From a virus: a DNA stretch of 64,000 nucleotides. The stretch covers positions 1 through 64,000 of the IMG/VR virus record IMGVR_UViG_3300030333_002216. The stretch is one strand, 5' to 3'. A program made the position numbers and the translations under genes. Shown in pieces: positions 20,692 through 29,061 of the stretch; within the stretch, counting starts at the first letter, position 1, and each line of letters begins with the position of its first letter. The notes beneath the pieces are model-generated. The model did no database searches and had not been told where the DNA came from. It saw only the letters and a program-made list of their open reading frames with translations.

Positions 20692-21251
20692 TCACTTCTT
20701 TATCTGCTTCTGTATTTCTTCTGATTTGTATTTCTCTACTTCCCCATGAATAAGTAACATTTCTACCATTGTCGAAATCGTTGTGTGTTTGGCCTCCATT
20801 GGATTTATGCTGAAAACTTTACAATAGGAATATAGCAATATCTTGTATGCTATTTCCGGCTCTACCTCTCCTCCACTTATTGCTTTTCTAATTAATCGGC
20901 TTTTCCCATATCATCCCCCATCTCCATGAAGGGGTTTGGTAGGACTTCCTTTAGTTGCGCACCAATATATGGACTCAACCGTAGGATATCTAATGGCTCT
21001 AATGGGGGTTCTGTCTTCTCAACGAATTCTGTCACTAGGTATTTGTATAGTTTATTCATGTTTATTTCCATTTCTTGTGTTCTAGAATTAATATCCATTA
21101 ACTGTGAGGTCGCCTTTTCCACTTGCAACCATGTAGGTTCCTTTACCCACACTTTCATTATTTCATCTGAGTCAGGACTTACCTTCAACTCATGGCATTC
21201 TGTTTCTGTCCTTGCGAACAGCATACTCTTATCATTTACTACATTTGTCAT
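20692..21251 (-). CDS. Tail assembly chaperone, long -1 frameshift product (gpGT-like, about 186 aa)
   Basis: The first 117 codons are shared with the short chaperone. A -1 shift at GGGAAAA (20907-20901) moves the ribosome into a frame open for 69 further codons. It begins AGC CGA TTA and ends IQKQIKK with TGA at 20694-20692, five bases before the tape measure ATG. The extension encodes sequence such as SGGEVEPEIAYKILLYSYCK and is otherwise unexplained by any start codon. This is the arrangement of lambda G and G-T, where both products chaperone the tape measure during tail assembly. Expression of the fusion is inferred, not shown. Confidence 0.75.
20892..21251 (-). CDS. Tail assembly chaperone, short product (gpG-like, 119 aa)
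   Basis: A small, mostly helical protein lying between the tail tube and tape measure genes, the expected place for the tail assembly chaperone. It ends at TAA (20894-20892), six bases beyond the slippery heptamer. Residues include LQVEKATSQLMDINSRTQEM and a proline-rich LEPLDILRL stretch. The start at 21251 is preceded by GGTGG, which lies inside a predicted stem (21257-21299), so its translation may be controlled by RNA structure. Function is inferred from position and the overlapping frameshift architecture. Confidence 0.75.
   Translation of the reverse strand: MTNVVNDKSMLFARTETECHELKVSPDSDEIMKVWVKEPTWLQVEKATSQLMDINSRTQEMEINMNKLYKYLVTEFVEKTEPPLEPLDILRLSPYIGAQLKEVLPNPFMEMGDDMGKAD
20901..20907 (-). 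promoter_or_regulatory. -1 ribosomal slippery site GGGAAAA
   Basis: On the minus strand the codons ATG GGA AAA GCC give the heptamer G GGA AAA, a perfect X XXY YYZ site nearly identical to the lambda G-T site GGGAAAG. It lies just before the zero-frame stop, and the -1 frame is open up to the next gene. Confidence 0.75.
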
Positions 21252-21256
21252 TTCTT

Positions 21257-21336
21257 ATTCCACCTTTTCTAACCAACAAACAAACAGTGTTGGTGGAATT
21301 TTTTTTTGAGAGATATCGTTACTCTTGATATCCCTC
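21257..21336 (-). promoter_or_regulatory. Two intercistronic stem-loops between tail tube and chaperone genes
   Basis: Reading the minus strand, the tube stop codon is followed directly by a 10-pair hairpin (21336-21327 with 21317-21308, GATATC core, one G-U pair), then nine A residues. A second stem pairs TTCCACC-type bases at 21299-21292 with 21264-21257. The second stem includes the GGTGG ribosome binding site of the chaperone, so it could dampen chaperone translation relative to the abundant tube protein. No U-tract follows, so a simple intrinsic terminator on this strand is unlikely. Confidence 0.5.
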
Positions 21337-22914
21337 CTAATTCTGTGCCGCCGCATCTGCGTTCTGTATAACCCATCTTCCTTTGTAGTAGGTTCCTGTT
21401 GCTTGACCGGCATTTCCTTCTACTAGGGTTCTTGCGGATAGAGTCACGTTCATTTCTATTGGCCCCTTGTCTTCAGGGAATGGGACATCTACTGATTGAA
21501 CGATGTAATCTGTCAGTTCTATCTGTAGGACATCATTTGCGTTTCCTTCCTTCGTGAATTTCAATCGAAGAGTCTCATCTGTCCCAGAAGAAGTATGCTC
21601 TCCTTGCGCTCTTAGGTTATCCCAAACATCTGTATCTGTGACAAGCATGGTCAAAGACACCTCATATGTCCTCTGACCGGGAATGTGCGTTGTGGTTATG
21701 TCCCTACTGTATGACCCAACGAATCTCTGTGGAGTGATGTTATTGTTGATAGTAAGACTACCAGTCTTGACTCTAGCAACAGTCTGACCGAACACGTTTA
21801 TCTGTCCTCCTGAAAACAGGTATGGTTGATTATCCGAATCGGTGCTACTGTAGTTCTGGAAGGAAGTGTGCGTTCTAACGTTGTTCTTTGGATGATATCC
21901 AAGTGGTGAATCGAATGCTCTTCTAGACACCAAGTCTAGACTTGCCTTGACTTCTTGTCCCTCTTCAAAGTTCAACGTGAGGGTATTCAATTGGCATCCT
22001 GTGTAGATTCTTGAGTAAATGTCCTTGAATGGTCTAGCAGTAGCATCTGTGCTGGTTCCTTCTGAACCCACATAGTAGTGAGCATCAGCAATGTCTCCCT
22101 TCTCCATCGTAACGTCCAAGGCAAAGGATGGTAAGTGGTCAGCATTACTCTCCTTGAAGCCATAGGTGATGGCATTAGTCGCATGAACCACCTTCATATC
22201 CCCATAGGCCTTTACATCTGTAATGCTACTGTCTTCCATAGGTGGATACAGTTTACCAGAAATTGCTCTAACGAAGGTAGTCTGGTCATCACCAGTAGTG
22301 ACGAATCCGCTTCCATCCGAAGCAAGGGTAGCACCAGCAGTGTGTGTTACATTCTTTATCGAACCTAGAGCATAGTAAAGCCACATGCCATTACCAAGGG
22401 ATATATCCATAGAACCACCGCTTACTGTCTCGTTCTTCTTGAATTGATAGCCAAAGTTTCTACCAGACAAGGCCAATGAGACTTGACCTAATTCTATGTC
22501 TACTGATGGAGGAGTAATTGTGTTGACCAGACCTAGCCAATTGTCTGCCAATAGTTTTGGTTTATTATCAGCGACCTTTGGTGAGGGGATAGGTGCGCCA
22601 AATGCGTGAATCCTAACATGCAGAACATTGCCATCAGCCCCAACATCCCTGTCAAATGTAATGGTGTCAGCAGTATTAGCCGTAATCATGCAAACTGTCT
22701 TCGGGTCATTGGCAGTAGTATCGTTAGTGACAGTAGCCATGCATCCAACATACAGGCCGGGAACCAAATCCTGTAGTTCTGTTTCAAATCCATCTGCACC
22801 GTTTGTTCCGTTGCATTCGGCATTTACTAGGTATATGTCCATCTCTGGAATCATTGTTGCCGATGCACCTGCACCTACCCATACTTGATTTGCTAGTGAT
22901 GTTGTTGTTGCCAT
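21337..22914 (-). CDS. Major tail tube protein candidate (525 aa)
   Basis: Lies immediately upstream of the chaperone genes, the standard place of the major tail protein. It is beta-rich and carries a GGSMDISLGNGMWLYYALGS segment (about 165-185) typical of tube-like proteins, followed by strands that include LTLNFEEGQEVKASLDLVSR and a closing IEMNVTLSARTLVEG. At 525 residues it is longer than most tube proteins (usually 150-350), so it probably carries an added surface domain. Ribosome binding site TAGGTGAG lies just before the ATG. No sheath gene is seen next to it, which favours a non-contractile tail. Confidence 0.65.
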   Translation of the reverse strand: MATTTSLANQVWVGAGASATMIPEMDIYLVNAECNGTNGADGFETELQDLVPGLYVGCMATVTNDTTANDPKTVCMITANTADTITFDRDVGADGNVLHVRIHAFGAPIPSPKVADNKPKLLADNWLGLVNTITPPSVDIELGQVSLALSGRNFGYQFKKNETVSGGSMDISLGNGMWLYYALGSIKNVTHTAGATLASDGSGFVTTGDDQTTFVRAISGKLYPPMEDSSITDVKAYGDMKVVHATNAITYGFKESNADHLPSFALDVTMEKGDIADAHYYVGSEGTSTDATARPFKDIYSRIYTGCQLNTLTLNFEEGQEVKASLDLVSRRAFDSPLGYHPKNNVRTHTSFQNYSSTDSDNQPYLFSGGQINVFGQTVARVKTGSLTINNNITPQRFVGSYSRDITTTHIPGQRTYEVSLTMLVTDTDVWDNLRAQGEHTSSGTDETLRLKFTKEGNANDVLQIELTDYIVQSVDVPFPEDKGPIEMNVTLSARTLVEGNAGQATGTYYKGRWVIQNADAAAQN

Positions 22915-22925
22915 TTTACTCTCAC

Positions 22926-23453
22926 CTATACGCTGATAGCCATCCTCTTCATCTCTACCGTCAACTTGTAGCCCAATAACCTTTTGTTCCTATCGTTGGC
23001 TTCACTCCTACTCTGTAGTTTGATTAGTTGCGCACTGTCCTCTACGTTATTGCTACTATTACCGCCAACATATACCTTTGGTTGTAGGCTATTATTCTCA
23101 AGGATATATCTCGCTATCCTATAGAGTGCTTGAAGCCTATCTCTAGAGAACGTGAGTTCGGAGAAATCCCTCCTATGCATAGTTCTAATGTGAACTGTGA
23201 AACCGAATGTCTCGTTTCTTACTGCATAATCAATTGTTGGATACTCAGTAGAGCCACTGTCCTCATAGACGATAACTACTGACTTTGAATCCATGTCGAC
23301 TCTTCTTCCCTCATTAGGAGCAATGGAACGGACATCTATGAAATTAGGAGTCTCATTGTGGTTGGATGTTATATCACCGCTACTAACCAAAGCAGAAGCG
23401 GCTGATGCCCAATTATCACTTAGGAGTCTAATTAGGAAAGTTACCTCATCCAC
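22926..23453 (-). CDS. Tail terminator/completion-like protein (175 aa)
   Basis: A small alpha/beta protein between the head-tail connector genes and the tail tube. It contains SVVIVYEDSGSTEYP, then FGFTVHIRT and a helix SRDRLQALYRIARYIL, a layout like tail terminator proteins (gpU type) that cap the tube at the head end. The start overlaps the end of the small upstream gene by eight bases. The call rests on order and predicted fold. Confidence 0.5.
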   Translation of the reverse strand: MDEVTFLIRLLSDNWASAASALVSSGDITSNHNETPNFIDVRSIAPNEGRRVDMDSKSVVIVYEDSGSTEYPTIDYAVRNETFGFTVHIRTMHRRDFSELTFSRDRLQALYRIARYILENNSLQPKVYVGGNSSNNVEDSAQLIKLQSRSEANDRNKRLLGYKLTVEMKRMAISV

Positions 23454-23646
23454 CTTTCAACACTTCCTTAGTAGCCTTCTTTATTTCATCCATCATTCTT
23501 GCGTGGTATGCCTTCTGTGCCTCTTCTACAACACTCTCATCAGACAATGCGAACTCTGCATAAGCACTATCCTTGAGAAGCGCGTTCCTTTCTTTCTCCC
23601 GTTCTAATATCTCTTCAAGAATTTTAGTTGCATTTATGTTTTCCAT
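23446..23646 (-). CDS. Small helical connector-region protein (66 aa)
   Basis: An almost entirely helical, charged protein (ILEEILEREKERNALLKD and a KKATKEVLKGG end) encoded between the connector and the terminator-like gene. It overlaps the latter by eight bases and lies four bases after the former. Family not recognised; the operon place suggests a neck or head-completion role. Confidence 0.55.
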   Translation of the reverse strand: MENINATKILEEILEREKERNALLKDSAYAEFALSDESVVEEAQKAYHARMMDEIKKATKEVLKGG

Positions 23647-23650
23647 ATTA

Positions 23651-24748
23651 TCACGAAATGAAGTATACCATATTTGCCTTGCCCTTCAAAGTCGCATTAG
23701 CCTCTTCTACTAGGATATCGTGCTTCGTCTTCAAGTCAATATTAGATTGCGTTTCTGCGATTAGGATTGAGTTGTCATCATGTCGTATGACTTCGGCGGC
23801 AACTAGTTTCGTAGCGGCATCATGAATGGTAGCGGGAACCCTGCCTTCACCTGCGACATATGTGACTCTTACTGAGTGTCTCTCCAAGTATGGATAATTC
23901 TGATGGAAGAATATCTTACCCTCATCTCCTATAGTCCAATAATCACCCATCCTACGCTGGTCTTGATTGTCAGTGAAGTTAGTGACTGACCCATATGTCG
24001 AGGAGATTGTGCAATTAGTTCCATCCTCTCCCATTAGCAAGGATGAGATGACAACCGTAGTGCTATCCTCACTGTTAGTGGTGGCATAGAAGAAATCAGA
24101 TATGTTGACTGAGTTTCCAGTATCCTGAAGCGATTTAGCGGCAGTCTCACCAGTGAACTTAGCCGTCTTCATTGGATATACCTCGTTGATTGCATCGACA
24201 ATCTGACTAGCAGTCGTCTTAGCACCGAAGTTGTCATAGAAATCCCTGACAGAGTTATCAGCCAAATTCCTGATATTGAACGTGTATGTCGTAGGAGAAC
24301 CAACGGTGAGGGCTATAGTCCAGTCGTTTGTAGTTGCAGTAGACGGAACCTTCAGAGTAGCAGTAGCAGAAGCCAAGTCTACCCATTCAGTTCCTTGCCA
24401 TACCTCTAACCTAACTATTTTCTGCACTTTAGGATACGATAGTTGAACGAATCCTACATAATCCTTGTATGTTCGTAATGGGTATTGTCCTTGTTGAAAA
24501 CCCTCAAACGAATGGAACTCGTCTTTGTAGATAGTTGGTCGATAAGAGGTCTTCGTCTTGTCATCTATCTTCTCCTCGACTCTCTTGATTATCTTCCCTA
24601 CCTCTGCAATAGTGGGAGTAGTTGAATTGGTAAACGAATTGATTTGAAGGAGATTGGAGACATCAGTATGTGTGGTGTAATACCCAGTCCCATTAGTGTA
24701 GTTGGGATTGATTGCTGTGAAATCACTAGGTGAGGATACCTTGCCCAT
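23651..24748 (-). CDS. Head-tail connector (adaptor) protein with inserted beta module (365 aa)
   Basis: The N-terminal helices (TIAEVGKIIKRVEEKIDDKT) and C-terminal helices (IHDAATKLVAAEVIRHDDN, then IDLKTKHDILVEEANATL) resemble adaptor proteins that bind under the portal. Residues about 130-265 form an insertion with ITV-type strands, an ASQIVDAINEVYP helix and an SSLLMGEDGTNCTISS end. This matches the repeat module found three to four times in the LamG tail protein. The start overlaps the preceding stop at 24748. Confidence 0.6.
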   Translation of the reverse strand: MGKVSSPSDFTAINPNYTNGTGYYTTHTDVSNLLQINSFTNSTTPTIAEVGKIIKRVEEKIDDKTKTSYRPTIYKDEFHSFEGFQQGQYPLRTYKDYVGFVQLSYPKVQKIVRLEVWQGTEWVDLASATATLKVPSTATTNDWTIALTVGSPTTYTFNIRNLADNSVRDFYDNFGAKTTASQIVDAINEVYPMKTAKFTGETAAKSLQDTGNSVNISDFFYATTNSEDSTTVVISSLLMGEDGTNCTISSTYGSVTNFTDNQDQRRMGDYWTIGDEGKIFFHQNYPYLERHSVRVTYVAGEGRVPATIHDAATKLVAAEVIRHDDNSILIAETQSNIDLKTKHDILVEEANATLKGKANMVYFIS

Positions 24749-26742
24749 TAGTTCACCAGCCCCTTCAATCTATTGTATCCCAACTTCAACTCCATTAGGG
24801 TTTTGAAATCCTTCTCCTTATCTGATGCAACATCTCCACCTACGGCTCTAGCAGTTGTTGGCCCCTTTCCGCCAAGAGGCCCACGCTTGTCCTTTCCTGT
24901 TATTGGCTTACCTTCGTAGTCTTGACTTGGGGTGAACATCTCGTATTTCCTAGCACTGACTAGTTTGGTTGGGGTGAATGACACTCGTAGTTGAATCATG
25001 CCTTTCTTCTTTTTACCAGCATCCAATACGGGGAATGCATCTCCACCACCAGAATGTCCTCCTCCTCCACCTACTGAGCCTATTGACCTATCAGATGGCT
25101 TTTCCTCACCTCGTCTATCAGCCGTTGCTGGAACTTTCTTAGTTCTCCAATGTGGCTCCATCCCTTCTTCCTCCTCTTTCTCCGTGGGTTCATACCAGAC
25201 TCTCTGTTCGACTTCCTTCCTATATTTCTCTGCTTTTGGTTTGTCTGTAGGGGTTCCTTGGATGTCTTGTTTTGCTCTGCGACTCTTTATGTCTGCGTTT
25301 ATTGATTCTAGGGCATTCTCGACACCAGAGGCAAATTGACCCTCACGATGATATCCGATTTTTTTACCCTCATCTCCCCTAGCCATGTCTTTTTCCAATG
25401 CATGTCTCCAAATGGCATTAGCCAAATCATCAACTAAATGATAGTCACTACCATCTGGCTTATCATTGTCCTCCCAGATATCATACAGGTCTTCTGTTGT
25501 CAAGTCCTCAAGAACCCCATCTTTCATTGATTGAACTTTCTGCATGTGTTTGGACTCATCAATACTACTGAATGTGCCATCTCTATTGAAAATAGGGAAA
25601 GCATAGTTTAGTAGGTTCTCTATCTTCGTTACTTCTGGATTCGTTTCAGAAACCTTCCCCTCTAATGCTCTAACCCAATTCTTCCAACTCTTATTGCTAA
25701 TTGGTTCCGTCTTACCAAAACCAACCCTACCCTTGTCACCCTGTGATAGTTGGTCAACGTGTATCACCAACTTGCCAACATCCAACATCCTGTCGTCTGG
25801 TTCTACGACTGAATATAGGATATCTGACAATGGGGATTTCTTCTGTGATAGAATGGTATCCTCTATGTGCTTTTCCAGTTTCTCAAGGTCAGTTGCATTT
25901 CGATATACGTCCCATGCTTCATCAATGTTATCAACTGTTCTAGTCTTGTCGAATCCCTCAATGCGATATCTACCATCATTGGTATTGCTAATGCTGAATA
26001 TCTCTACGGTCTTCTCTATCTCGCTGGATTTCCTCGGACTAGCCACCACTAACTCTGAATCATCCAACTTGCCAAAGCCTTCTGCTTCAGAGATTTCAGA
26101 GAGATATTTCTCTGTATCGAACTTAATTTCATGACCGTCTACTTTGATATGGCTTCTTATCTCCTCGTATAGTATTGGTCTTGATTCTAGGAATGCTCCC
26201 ATTAATCCAGCAGATTTTCCCTCTTCTTTAGCACCATGAGGAAGACCGGGTTTGAAGCCCTGCTCTGTGGTCTTAGCATCGAACATTCTCTGTGTTTTGT
26301 TGTTATCCAACAAGTCATTCATAGTGAAGTCCATCTCTTTCATCTTGGATAGAATGTTTCTAGGAATCACCGATGCAGACAGTAAGTCCTCTTGTTCCAA
26401 TGCCGCTATGACTTGTGGTATCGTAGTAGAACCAATGGTCTGAAAGAATGCTCTCTTGTATTCTCTGAACTCCGCTTCATCGAATTCATACTCCGTTTCT
26501 GCATATTCCTCATTGAACTCCTGTTGAGTTAAATCCAACAAGTCTCCCAATCTACCTTGGATTAGTTCCAAGGCGTGTCTTGCCTTCGCCTTATGTGTCC
26601 TTTCTACCCAAGAGAAGGGATATGCTAACATCCATCGAAAGAGTTTGTTCTCCATCAGTTCTTGGAAATTGGCGTTTCTATCTCCCTCTAAAGTGAAGTC
26701 GTAATCATCGACTGAGTATTCTCTAGGTAGAAATATCGCCAT
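24748..26742 (-). CDS. Unrecognised structural-region protein (664 aa)
   Basis: A large charged protein between the adaptor and the Gln/Asn/Met-rich protein. The first 120 residues are helical with aromatic patches (LFRWMLAYPFSWVERTHKAK). The middle is acidic. A glycine-rich SVGGGGGHSGGGD linker near residue 560 precedes a strand MIQLRVSFTPTKLVSARKYEMF and a basic tail. No known domain is visible. Place suggests a minor capsid, neck or ejected protein. The ribosome binding site ATAGGTGA precedes the start. Confidence 0.55.
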   Translation of the reverse strand: MAIFLPREYSVDDYDFTLEGDRNANFQELMENKLFRWMLAYPFSWVERTHKAKARHALELIQGRLGDLLDLTQQEFNEEYAETEYEFDEAEFREYKRAFFQTIGSTTIPQVIAALEQEDLLSASVIPRNILSKMKEMDFTMNDLLDNNKTQRMFDAKTTEQGFKPGLPHGAKEEGKSAGLMGAFLESRPILYEEIRSHIKVDGHEIKFDTEKYLSEISEAEGFGKLDDSELVVASPRKSSEIEKTVEIFSISNTNDGRYRIEGFDKTRTVDNIDEAWDVYRNATDLEKLEKHIEDTILSQKKSPLSDILYSVVEPDDRMLDVGKLVIHVDQLSQGDKGRVGFGKTEPISNKSWKNWVRALEGKVSETNPEVTKIENLLNYAFPIFNRDGTFSSIDESKHMQKVQSMKDGVLEDLTTEDLYDIWEDNDKPDGSDYHLVDDLANAIWRHALEKDMARGDEGKKIGYHREGQFASGVENALESINADIKSRRAKQDIQGTPTDKPKAEKYRKEVEQRVWYEPTEKEEEEGMEPHWRTKKVPATADRRGEEKPSDRSIGSVGGGGGHSGGGDAFPVLDAGKKKKGMIQLRVSFTPTKLVSARKYEMFTPSQDYEGKPITGKDKRGPLGGKGPTTARAVGGDVASDKEKDFKTLMELKLGYNRLKGLVN

Positions 26743-26751
26743 TCAATTCAC

Positions 26752-27462
26752 CTATGCAAGCCACTTAGCCCAAGCAATGCCCTTACTTACGGCATTAGCA
26801 AGACCAAGACCACTTGCAGGTGGTGTATAGGACATCTGCCCTGTGTTAGGGTCAATCCAGTATGGGTTATTCATATTGTCATAGCCAGCAGGTGGGACTG
26901 GATATCCAGATTGGTTGTTGAACGCCATTTGTTGTTGCATCATGGCATTGTTCATTTGGACAGAAGCGTTGCCACCTTGTATCTGTGATGGGTCAACCCC
27001 ACCCGGATTTATCTGTCCCATTCCTCCCATGTTGTTTGCTGGCATTTGTTCCCCTGCTGGCATAGCGAATCCTTGTGATTCTAGATACTGTGCTTTTGCC
27101 ATTCTCCTTTGCATTATTACCTCTGAGTTTATTGCCGAGGCAAGGAGTGCTTGGAGGTCTAAGTTGATGTTAGCCTCAGTGATGTTTCCAAAGGCAGTTG
27201 TAGAATCAGAATGCATGTTCAGAATCCCAGCACTGTCTGTTTGGAATTTCAATTGTGGTAGCATTTGTCCTAGAACCTTCTCCACGGTATCCTCAATCAA
27301 TTGAGCCAATGCCGCTAGGAATGCTTCGCCGTGATACTGGAAGAAATCCTCAACGTGATTCTCTTGAAGAGTCAACAGGTTGTTCATTGTTTTGAACTGA
27401 GCCTGTTGATTGCTCTGCATCGTATTCATCAAATTTGCATTACTTGTCCCGAATAATCCCAT
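26752..27462 (-). CDS. Gln/Asn/Met-rich protein of the neck region (236 aa)
   Basis: Residues 1-120 are helical (QENHVEDFFQYHGEAFLAAL and VEKVLGQMLPQLKF). Residues 135-215 are low complexity, rich in Met, Asn, Gln, Gly and Pro. The C-terminus is a short hydrophobic helix (LANAVSKGIAWAKWLA). The start overlaps the preceding stop. No family is recognised. The disordered middle and amphipathic end could suit membrane contact or virion assembly, but that is conjecture. Confidence 0.5.
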   Translation of the reverse strand: MGLFGTSNANLMNTMQSNQQAQFKTMNNLLTLQENHVEDFFQYHGEAFLAALAQLIEDTVEKVLGQMLPQLKFQTDSAGILNMHSDSTTAFGNITEANINLDLQALLASAINSEVIMQRRMAKAQYLESQGFAMPAGEQMPANNMGGMGQINPGGVDPSQIQGGNASVQMNNAMMQQQMAFNNQSGYPVPPAGYDNMNNPYWIDPNTGQMSYTPPASGLGLANAVSKGIAWAKWLA

Positions 27463-28136
27463 TACTGCTCACTCTCCTCCGGTGCTACCTTAGCCCCCTC
27501 AGTCAATAATGTTTTCACCCTTTCGTTGATTGTGCTGGATTCTATGACAAGTCGGAACAATTCTTCTTCTCTGCTCTCTGTTTCAGAGACAGGTGGTTTT
27601 ATTGTCCACCCCAACGACCCCAATGAGGCAATGTCTGTTGCCTTGAGACTAGTCAAAGGCCCACTTGACAATGGATTGAGGGTTTGCATTGTTGGAGCCT
27701 TTGGAATGTATGCGCTAAAGGAAAGACCGTGTTCATCTGCTAGAATCTGTTGCTCTAGCATCTCATACTGTCTATGAATGCCAGCGTGTTTCTCACAGTA
27801 GGTTCCTCTCATAGGATATCCCTTGCGCACCTTGTGTAGGGGTAGTGGTGGCCTCAGATTATCACTTGCTTCCCAAACCTTGTGGGTTCCACAAACTACA
27901 CATCTATCCTTGATGTTATACTTGAACTTGTATGGTATCTTCAGGAACGTCTTAGTCTCTGGTTTGAGAATCTTGATTATCTCCTTCAGTTGCTTCTTTG
28001 GCTTTGTGTGTTTATACTCATATTGAGTTACTGCACCTGCCGCTCTCGCCGCAGATTGTCTATCCATAAATGCATTATTAGTTACGTTTGTAGAATTAGC
28101 ACCGATGAGGCTAGGTGGCTGAAACTGCATACTCAT
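27462..28136 (-). CDS. Zinc-knuckle protein (224 aa)
   Basis: C79-x2-C82 and C114-x2-H117 lie around a stretch with PPLPLHKVRKGYPMRG, a convincing single zinc-binding site. The N-terminus is Asn/Ser-rich and the basic segment KHTKPKKQLKEIIKILKP precedes the zinc site. The C-terminal half is helical. It is encoded 12 bases after the GTPase gene and overlaps the next start, so it may work with the GTPase. Family not recognised. Confidence 0.5.
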   Translation of the reverse strand: MSMQFQPPSLIGANSTNVTNNAFMDRQSAARAAGAVTQYEYKHTKPKKQLKEIIKILKPETKTFLKIPYKFKYNIKDRCVVCGTHKVWEASDNLRPPLPLHKVRKGYPMRGTYCEKHAGIHRQYEMLEQQILADEHGLSFSAYIPKAPTMQTLNPLSSGPLTSLKATDIASLGSLGWTIKPPVSETESREEELFRLVIESSTINERVKTLLTEGAKVAPEESEQ

Positions 28137-28148
28137 GAGACTTCACCT

Positions 28149-28820
28149 CTAGTAGTCCTTTATCATTGTTAGGACTCCTCTGTATACCATCTCTGAGTCA
28201 GATTTAGCACTTACTATGTATTTATGACATGGTATTCCCTTGTCATTCAACTTCTGCATTCCTGTTCTGAATGCCTCAAATATGGGGTGGTTTTCTATAG
28301 GCCCATCATAGTCATACCTGTCTTTCCATAAGTCGTATTTGTTAGCCCAAATGGAAACTGCAATAGGGTAGTCTATCTCTCGCTTTTTCTTCTTTCTCTT
28401 CCTGTTATGCCAGTATGGGTCGCATATGCTATCCACCAAGAATGTCCAGCACAGTTGTTGCTCTATGTCATAGTGCTTATTCATGTGCCTATCATCTATC
28501 ATGAAGATGATGTATTTCGGTCTTCTATTACGCATGTCCTCTATCCATTCATGCCAATAGACAGTCTGTCCTCCTAAATCAGCAGTCTTCACGGTATGTG
28601 CATCACCGTCTAGTTTGACGTATTTCCTAGTAGCACGTTGCAGTCCTTCTGTCCTATGGCGTATATCAGGAACTTCTCCTCTTGTCCTGAGTTGGTGATT
28701 TAATGTCGTCTTCCCTGCTCTACTAGCACCATAGATGCCGAAGTTAATTGCGTGAACTCTTTGGTATATTTTGTTTAGTCCTTCGACTATCAGTATGGCA
28801 AACCCTGCCATTACTGACAT
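28149..28820 (-). CDS. Arf/SR-beta-like small GTPase (223 aa)
   Basis: All five G-box motifs are visible in order: G1 GASRAGKT (31-38), a G2 threonine in RHRTEGLQRAT (about 57-64), G3 DLGGQ (81-85), G4 NKYD (160-163), G5 SAK (204-206). DxGGQ in G3 is characteristic of the Arf/SR-beta/G-alpha side of the Ras superfamily. A hydrophobic N-terminal stretch (AGFAILIVEGL) before the G1 strand could anchor it to a membrane. A basic loop RKRKKKKREID lies near 140-150. It lies among head genes and is followed, upstream in the operon, by two small membrane proteins. GTP-dependent switching at a membrane is likely; the partner is unknown. Confidence 0.8.
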   Translation of the reverse strand: MSVMAGFAILIVEGLNKIYQRVHAINFGIYGASRAGKTTLNHQLRTRGEVPDIRHRTEGLQRATRKYVKLDGDAHTVKTADLGGQTVYWHEWIEDMRNRRPKYIIFMIDDRHMNKHYDIEQQLCWTFLVDSICDPYWHNRKRKKKKREIDYPIAVSIWANKYDLWKDRYDYDGPIENHPIFEAFRTGMQKLNDKGIPCHKYIVSAKSDSEMVYRGVLTMIKDY

Positions 28821-28824
28821 TCAA

Positions 28825-29049
28825 TCACCACAGATGATTCCAGAAATCCACTAAACTGTTCCAAGCGATTGACAGGGTATTGACACCTGCAATTGCCATT
28901 GCTTGACCTAAGACAAAACTGCAAGCACAGGCCACTGCACCCCAAAACCAGAATCTAGCCCTGAGAAACCAGATGTCAGCAGAATGCGCTCTTTGTAGGT
29001 CATAGGCGAGAGTCGATTCATCCATTCCGAATAAAATTTCGCTGACCAT
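28825..29049 (-). CDS. Small membrane protein (74 aa)
   Basis: After a short charged N-terminus (FGMDESTLAYDLQRAHSAD) there are one or two hydrophobic segments (WFWGAVACACSFVLGQAMAI and a weaker VNTLSIAWNSLVDFW). It ends four bases before the GTPase start. No family is recognised. It may be a membrane anchor or partner for the GTPase. Confidence 0.55.
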   Translation of the reverse strand: MVSEILFGMDESTLAYDLQRAHSADIWFLRARFWFWGAVACACSFVLGQAMAIAGVNTLSIAWNSLVDFWNHLW

Positions 29050-29061
29050 TCATATGCCTCA

